From Trichobilharzia regenti (taxonomy: Eukaryota; Platyhelminthes; Trematoda; Strigeidida; Schistosomatidae), in NCBI GenBank assembly GCA_944472135.2, contig OX235262.1, forward strand, positions 170,871,509-170,935,508: a stretch of 64,000 nucleotides of DNA, given 5' to 3'. Made by a program: the position numbers and the translations under genes. This document shows positions 59,942-64,000 of this stretch, one piece after another. Under the pieces are notes generated by a model. That model was not told the DNA's origin and did not search any database. It worked only from the letters and a program-made list of their open reading frames with translations. How positions within the stretch are numbered: the stretch's first letter is position 1; each line of letters starts with the position of its first letter.

Positions 59942-61400
59942 TTAGTGGCACTTTGTACATCTCAAGTTTAGTAGAAACTTGTGAACCAGCAGGTTGGAGA
60001 CATTTTAAATGCTTGCAAGAGTAGAAAACACCATTCGAGATTATATTTTAATAGATTAAAACAAAGTGAACAAGAGGAATTATATGCAGTATCATGATGG
60101 AGTATTTTGGTAGCGCAGGTTTTAAACGCGCCGCCAAAAGATTTCAAAATAAACAGAAGAATTTACCAACAAAGTAGCAGCAGCAGAAGTAGTAAAAGTA
60201 TATAATACCGATTTAATTAAACAAAACAATTTCATGAACATAATCTTTACATTTTTCAATTAAAATGTTTCACTACCCGAAAAATAACTTAAGAAATAAA
60301 TTAAAATCGCTTAAAAGAAACACGGTAAATAAAGAATCAATTAATCTTTTTTCTCTCAATCCCCAAGAGAGAGTTAAAAATTTCGCTTACCACTAGAAAG
60401 TGGAAGAAAAACGAAAATGGGTATGTATATAAATATAATGTTGCCGTATATTTACAAAGACACACACTCACACAAACACATTTTGACAGTTTAATTAATT
60501 AATAAATCGCAAAACATTTTCTCTGTACAAAATTTTCAGGCGGTAATAAAGTTTTTTCTTTCTCTAAACAATCATGCAGCTAGTTATTCGGCTACAACAA
60601 CAACAACAATAACAACAACAACAGAGTAAAAATGAGTTGACTTCCTGAAAACTACCATTGACTTTTGAACACTCTTAGCACAGTCGTAACATGAAGTGGA
60701 TAAATGGTCTAAGTTCATACTTTCAAATTTTTGTATCTTGTGGAAAATTCAAAATTTTACAAGACAGCTATGCGTTACTGTTTCATGCTTTGTAGGAGTC
60801 TGCAAAATATATATATAGATTTATATATACAGTTTTCCACTTAATCATTCTTACTCAATAAAAGCGCCACATGAGTCAGTTCTTATTTCACTTTCATACA
60901 TTTATATTAATAGTAGTCATTGGAGGAATACATTAGGAAACCGACAGGGATATGAAATACCAATTCCTGAGAATTTGATGAAATACCTTTGAATTGAGGT
61001 ATATTTCCACCTTTTTTTTACTTTCATGTGTACACATCTATCAGAAGGGTTATTTTCTAAATTGTGAGGCATAAGCTGAAATGATAAATTGTTGAAGCCA
61101 TATGCTTCAAAAGGAGCTTTGTTTAACAGGAGAGATCTTTAATGTACTCATGATATCCTATGAATACCTACCGCTGTACTCACGTTTCGGCTATACTTTC
61201 TTTGAAAGCTATTATGTATGATTTATTAACTGAACTTGCTTTCTTCAAGTAGTTTCATCCTTATTATTTGAAAACCGAAAATTACCGCTTCTGTATCCGT
61301 TAGACATTTGCTTTAAAGTTAGTAGATGGGGCTTAATAAATTTCTTTTAATGGTCAAAACAGTTTGATTTAGGAAACGTGAATTGAAAATAATTTCAGAT
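59942..61400. other. Unassigned AT-rich DNA
   Basis: Between the arms of the inverted repeat. It contains (CAA)n at 60594-60622. No gene recognised. Confidence 0.4.
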
Positions 61401-61404
61401 TTTT

Positions 61405-61615
61405 CTTGGTTTGTAAGGATTAGATTTGGTTATACAAGTTTGACCACGGATTGATATCAGTTAGAGAGCCATTGAAAATCAACAGGGAGTACTGGACAGC
61501 TGTTTCATCCTAGTGCTTTGGAACCATCGGCAGTACGCACCTACCACTCAGGTTCGAACCCAGGACCTTCCGGTTATAAGGCAAGCTCGTATACCATTCA
61601 GCCAATTAATAGCAA
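61405..61615 (-). repeat. Hammerhead-type SINE
   Basis: Minus strand: box A-like GGCTGAATGGTATACGAG, box B-like GGGTTCGAACCTGAG, core GTACTGCCGATGGTTCC...GGATGAAACAGCTGTCCAGTAC and tail. Stem I (GTACTG/CAGTAC) and the GTC cleavage triplet are perfect, but CUGANGA reads CCGATGG and stem II has a mismatch. Confidence 0.75.
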
Positions 61616-61924
61616 ATAAGTTGGTTTTCTAAAAAGTGGTTAGCAGATTACTTCGAGTTATTGGCTGCGGAAGAATTATAATTCATTGAGTATCGTGAAC
61701 ATGATTGCCATGGATTCAGTATATCACTTCTTGAAGTTTAATTAAACGTAATAATAAGATTACTCTAGTTCTTATGACGAACAGACTAGCTTCAGGACAA
61801 AAGTGACATTCAGCAATCAAAATACATATCGAAATCCAAAGCCTGGAGAAAATGAGGTAAGGCTGGATATAAAAAGCAACTCCATAGCTTTTGAAGCTTG
61901 AAAACATAGACATAGTAAAATTAT
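61616..61924. other. Unassigned
   Basis: No gene or repeat family recognised. Confidence 0.35.
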
Positions 61925-62165
61925 TCCATGCTGGAGTGGAAGGGGACTCATGAAACCAGCGGCTGAATTCCTTCGGGAAACGAGTTGGTTGGTGTGCTTT
62001 CTTTCAATGAAGATAAAAGTAAATGTTAGAACATGGAAAGAATGCATCATGTCTGAGGATGGCGACGGTAATTGAATCGTGGAAGAAATAGGAAGATATA
62101 GTATAGAAGGGCTGAGAATCTTTAAGAGTAAATGAAATGAAATTGTTCTCTCCGAACTTTTATCT
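61925..62165 (+). mobile_element. RTE LINE 5' fragment
   Basis: Similar to 39595-39800 of the complete RTE: CTTCGGGAAACGAGTTGGTT, CTTTCTTTCAATGAAGATAA and broken remnants of the endonuclease start (RYSIEGLRI). It ends before the catalytic residues. Confidence 0.68.
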
Positions 62166-62519
62166 GCACGGTCAATAATATACATACCGTTACCCAGATG
62201 ACAATCATTAGTACTGCAAAATCAAACGCGGCGTGTTTGAAACCCGAGCTACCAAAATACTCCATCACGATATTGCATGTAATTTTTGTTGTTCATTTTG
62301 TTTTAATTTATTAAAATATGACCTATAGTGGTATCTTCTACTCTCACGGGTATTTGAAATGTTCTCTACAGCTTGCTAATTCACAGATTTCTACTAAATT
62401 TGATCAGAAGCGAAATTGTGGGTGGCAGTGTATTCCAATACATGAGGTAACTGTCCCTGTACATTATCAGTGGATCTTAAGGCTTCAAGAAAGAGGCGTG
62501 AAGTTTATGTAGCAATGGT

Positions 62520-62685
62520 GATTATTTCTACAGGATGGGGTTGCTAGCCTCATGCCCAACCTCCTCTATTTTCCAGCTTTACCTCTGGCTTAGCGAGGTA
62601 AAGGAGTGCGTCGGTGGCCGGGGTTAGAACCCCGGACCACCTGCATGGTCGATGAGAACTCTACCTCTATGCCACCGACTCACAA
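62520..62685 (-). mobile_element. tRNA-Gly-derived SINE
   Basis: Minus strand: GAGTCGGTGGCATAGAGG (box A), GGGGTTCTAACCCCGGCC (box B), closing CCACCGACGCAC, then the body AGAGGAGGTTGGGCATGAGG. The 3' tail beyond the body is lost. Confidence 0.78.
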
Positions 62686-62719
62686 AAATTGCAACTACCT
62701 GAATAATAAAACTAATTAC

Positions 62720-62991
62720 CTACAGTCTTCACTTATTCAGCTATTATTATTATTATTATATTCTTTGGTCGATAAATGTACTCCTGCACCATTTTCAACT
62801 AGCTTCCAACGAAATATTGTGGATTTCTCTGAGTAGGGAGTCAGTGAAGAAATACCATGAGAGATTGATTTTCGCTTTGGGTGAGACAGCACAGTTTGTC
62901 ACGCGATTTACTTTCAAATACTACTTTATTTGAAGATGTTGGAGGGTGTAGAAGTGTTGTTTAATAATCTCTTCTGATAATTCTACACATT
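62720..62991. repeat. Inverted repeat arm 2 (~271 bp)
   Basis: Reverse complement of 59671-59941, with small differences such as GGAGGGTGTAG for the matching TGTTGGAGATAG end. The arms are about 2.8 kb apart. Confidence 0.82.
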
Positions 62992-64000
62992 ATTTGAAAA
63001 CTGCTCAGATTAAAGCGACTGTTAATATTATAATGGATGGAAGAGTCATTGAATAGTTTTTGACAGCGTTCGATGCCTAAATTAGCACTGCAAAGTAAAT
63101 AATATCTGACAGCATGTTTTTAGTTCCGAAATTCTATAACCTTTTCTATTGTGAATTTCACCACGAAATTGTCTTTCATCAGAAGGCAACTTGAATTACG
63201 AGAGGATTCCGTAAATAACAGAAATAGTAACGCTCACAATTAAAACTAAACAGTTATGTGAAGTAATGATCAGACGTTTTGTTGTGTTTGTTTTAAGAAC
63301 ATCTTCAGTACTGTTACAATCACCTGCATTTTAATTAAACCCTACTAAACAAAGTACAATAAATCAGTAATCATAAATGCATAATGCTTTGTACTACTGG
63401 TTGATTGTCATGAGTAGTTTGATACTATCTCACACATTAACCAGTAGCCTTTCCTAGCCAAACTGAGGTGTTCTAAATACCCAACGAATCAGTGCAGCTC
63501 AGAAATATTGGCGCAAAATGCCCAAAGCCGCTATCCTATGTTTAGGTTACTCTGGCTTAGCTAGCAACCATTACTGGTTAATGTCTGAGGCAGTATTTCA
63601 CTTCATATTGTCATTTCTTTCTTTCAAATTCAATAACAAAAAAATCAATATTACAAATCCATGCTTAAAAAGGAATTTATTCATTTCCACAAGAGTGTTT
63701 AGTTCGTGCAGTTATACAGATATTTGGTTTTGTCATCTGTTGGAGGACCTATCTCACTGACTACACAGAAATATCAGTCTGCAAGTATGAAACTGAAAAG
63801 TTAAATCAGGTTACAAAGGTACACGTGTGTTATATGATTGCAAATAAGTAAAAAATGTGAAGTCACCAAATGTGGACTCCACAAACAGCAGATAGAAGAA
63901 ACTTTTAGAGTTAAAGCAAAGGATAATGAATTATTAAGATCTTACTACTTTGATTCAGCCCAAGGTAGTAGATAACTAATATCATGCGTCTAGTCCTTTG
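62992..64000. other. Unassigned AT-rich DNA
   Basis: No gene or repeat recognised. An 80-codon frame at 63518-63760 shows no motif. Confidence 0.4.

Noticed and set aside
1..64000. CRISPR arrays, bacterial operons or ribosome binding sites
   Set aside because: Spliced gene structure, SINEs and LINEs show a eukaryotic nuclear genome; no spaced direct-repeat array was seen.

Overview
The window looks like nuclear DNA from a schistosome or close relative (Schistosomatidae, Platyhelminthes). The evidence is AT-rich intron DNA with very short (48-126 bp) and multi-kilobase introns side by side, RTE-type LINEs ending in AAT repeats, Penelope-like elements with GIY-YIG endonucleases, Ty3/gypsy fragments, tRNA-Gly-derived SINEs, TTAGGG interstitial telomere repeats, and a relic resembling the hammerhead ribozyme of the schistosome Sm-alpha satellite. 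The species is inference; no host gene here settles it.

One conserved host gene is readable. It is the orthologue of DNAAF4 (DYX1C1), a cytoplasmic factor that pre-assembles axonemal dynein arms. Ten exons on the + strand, from 5744 to 33116, join in frame (1209 nt, 402 codons plus stop) to give a CS domain, a charged middle region, the conserved FTPRVFPT segment and C-terminal TPRs. About 96% of the 27.4 kb gene is intron, and nearly all the large introns are transposon debris. Intron 1 uses a GC-AG splice pair, and an RFX X-box-like site lies 20 bp upstream of the start codon.

Layout: 1-3.8 kb holds an LTR-like repeat and a 1301-bp tandem duplication. 5.7-33.1 kb is DNAAF4; its introns contain gypsy gag and RT/RNase H fragments (10.2-12.5 kb), two Penelope-like elements with inverted 3' ends (13.4-15.4 and 20.9-22.7 kb), RTE LINE pieces, solo LTRs, fold-back hammerhead-like SINEs and an antisense calreticulin pseudogene (31.1-31.7 kb). 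33.3-39.2 kb is repeats, including a 577-bp MITE with 107-bp terminal inverted repeats. 39.4-42.6 kb is a complete but frameshifted RTE insertion flanked by a 14-bp target duplication. 43-64 kb is a mosaic of LINE, SINE, Penelope and LTR fragments, an interstitial telomeric block (56.85 kb) and an unexplained 271-bp inverted repeat (59.7/62.7 kb). I recognised no other host protein-coding gene.

The repeats interact. The tRNA-Gly SINE carries sequence matching both the 5' UTR and the 3' end of the resident RTE LINE, which is its probable mobilising partner. Six copies of one ~330-bp solo LTR lie in the same orientation, two with perfect 4-bp target duplications. A second tRNA-like SINE carries a decayed hammerhead-like core and recurs as fold-back palindromes and as 3'-end-to-5'-end tandem junctions.
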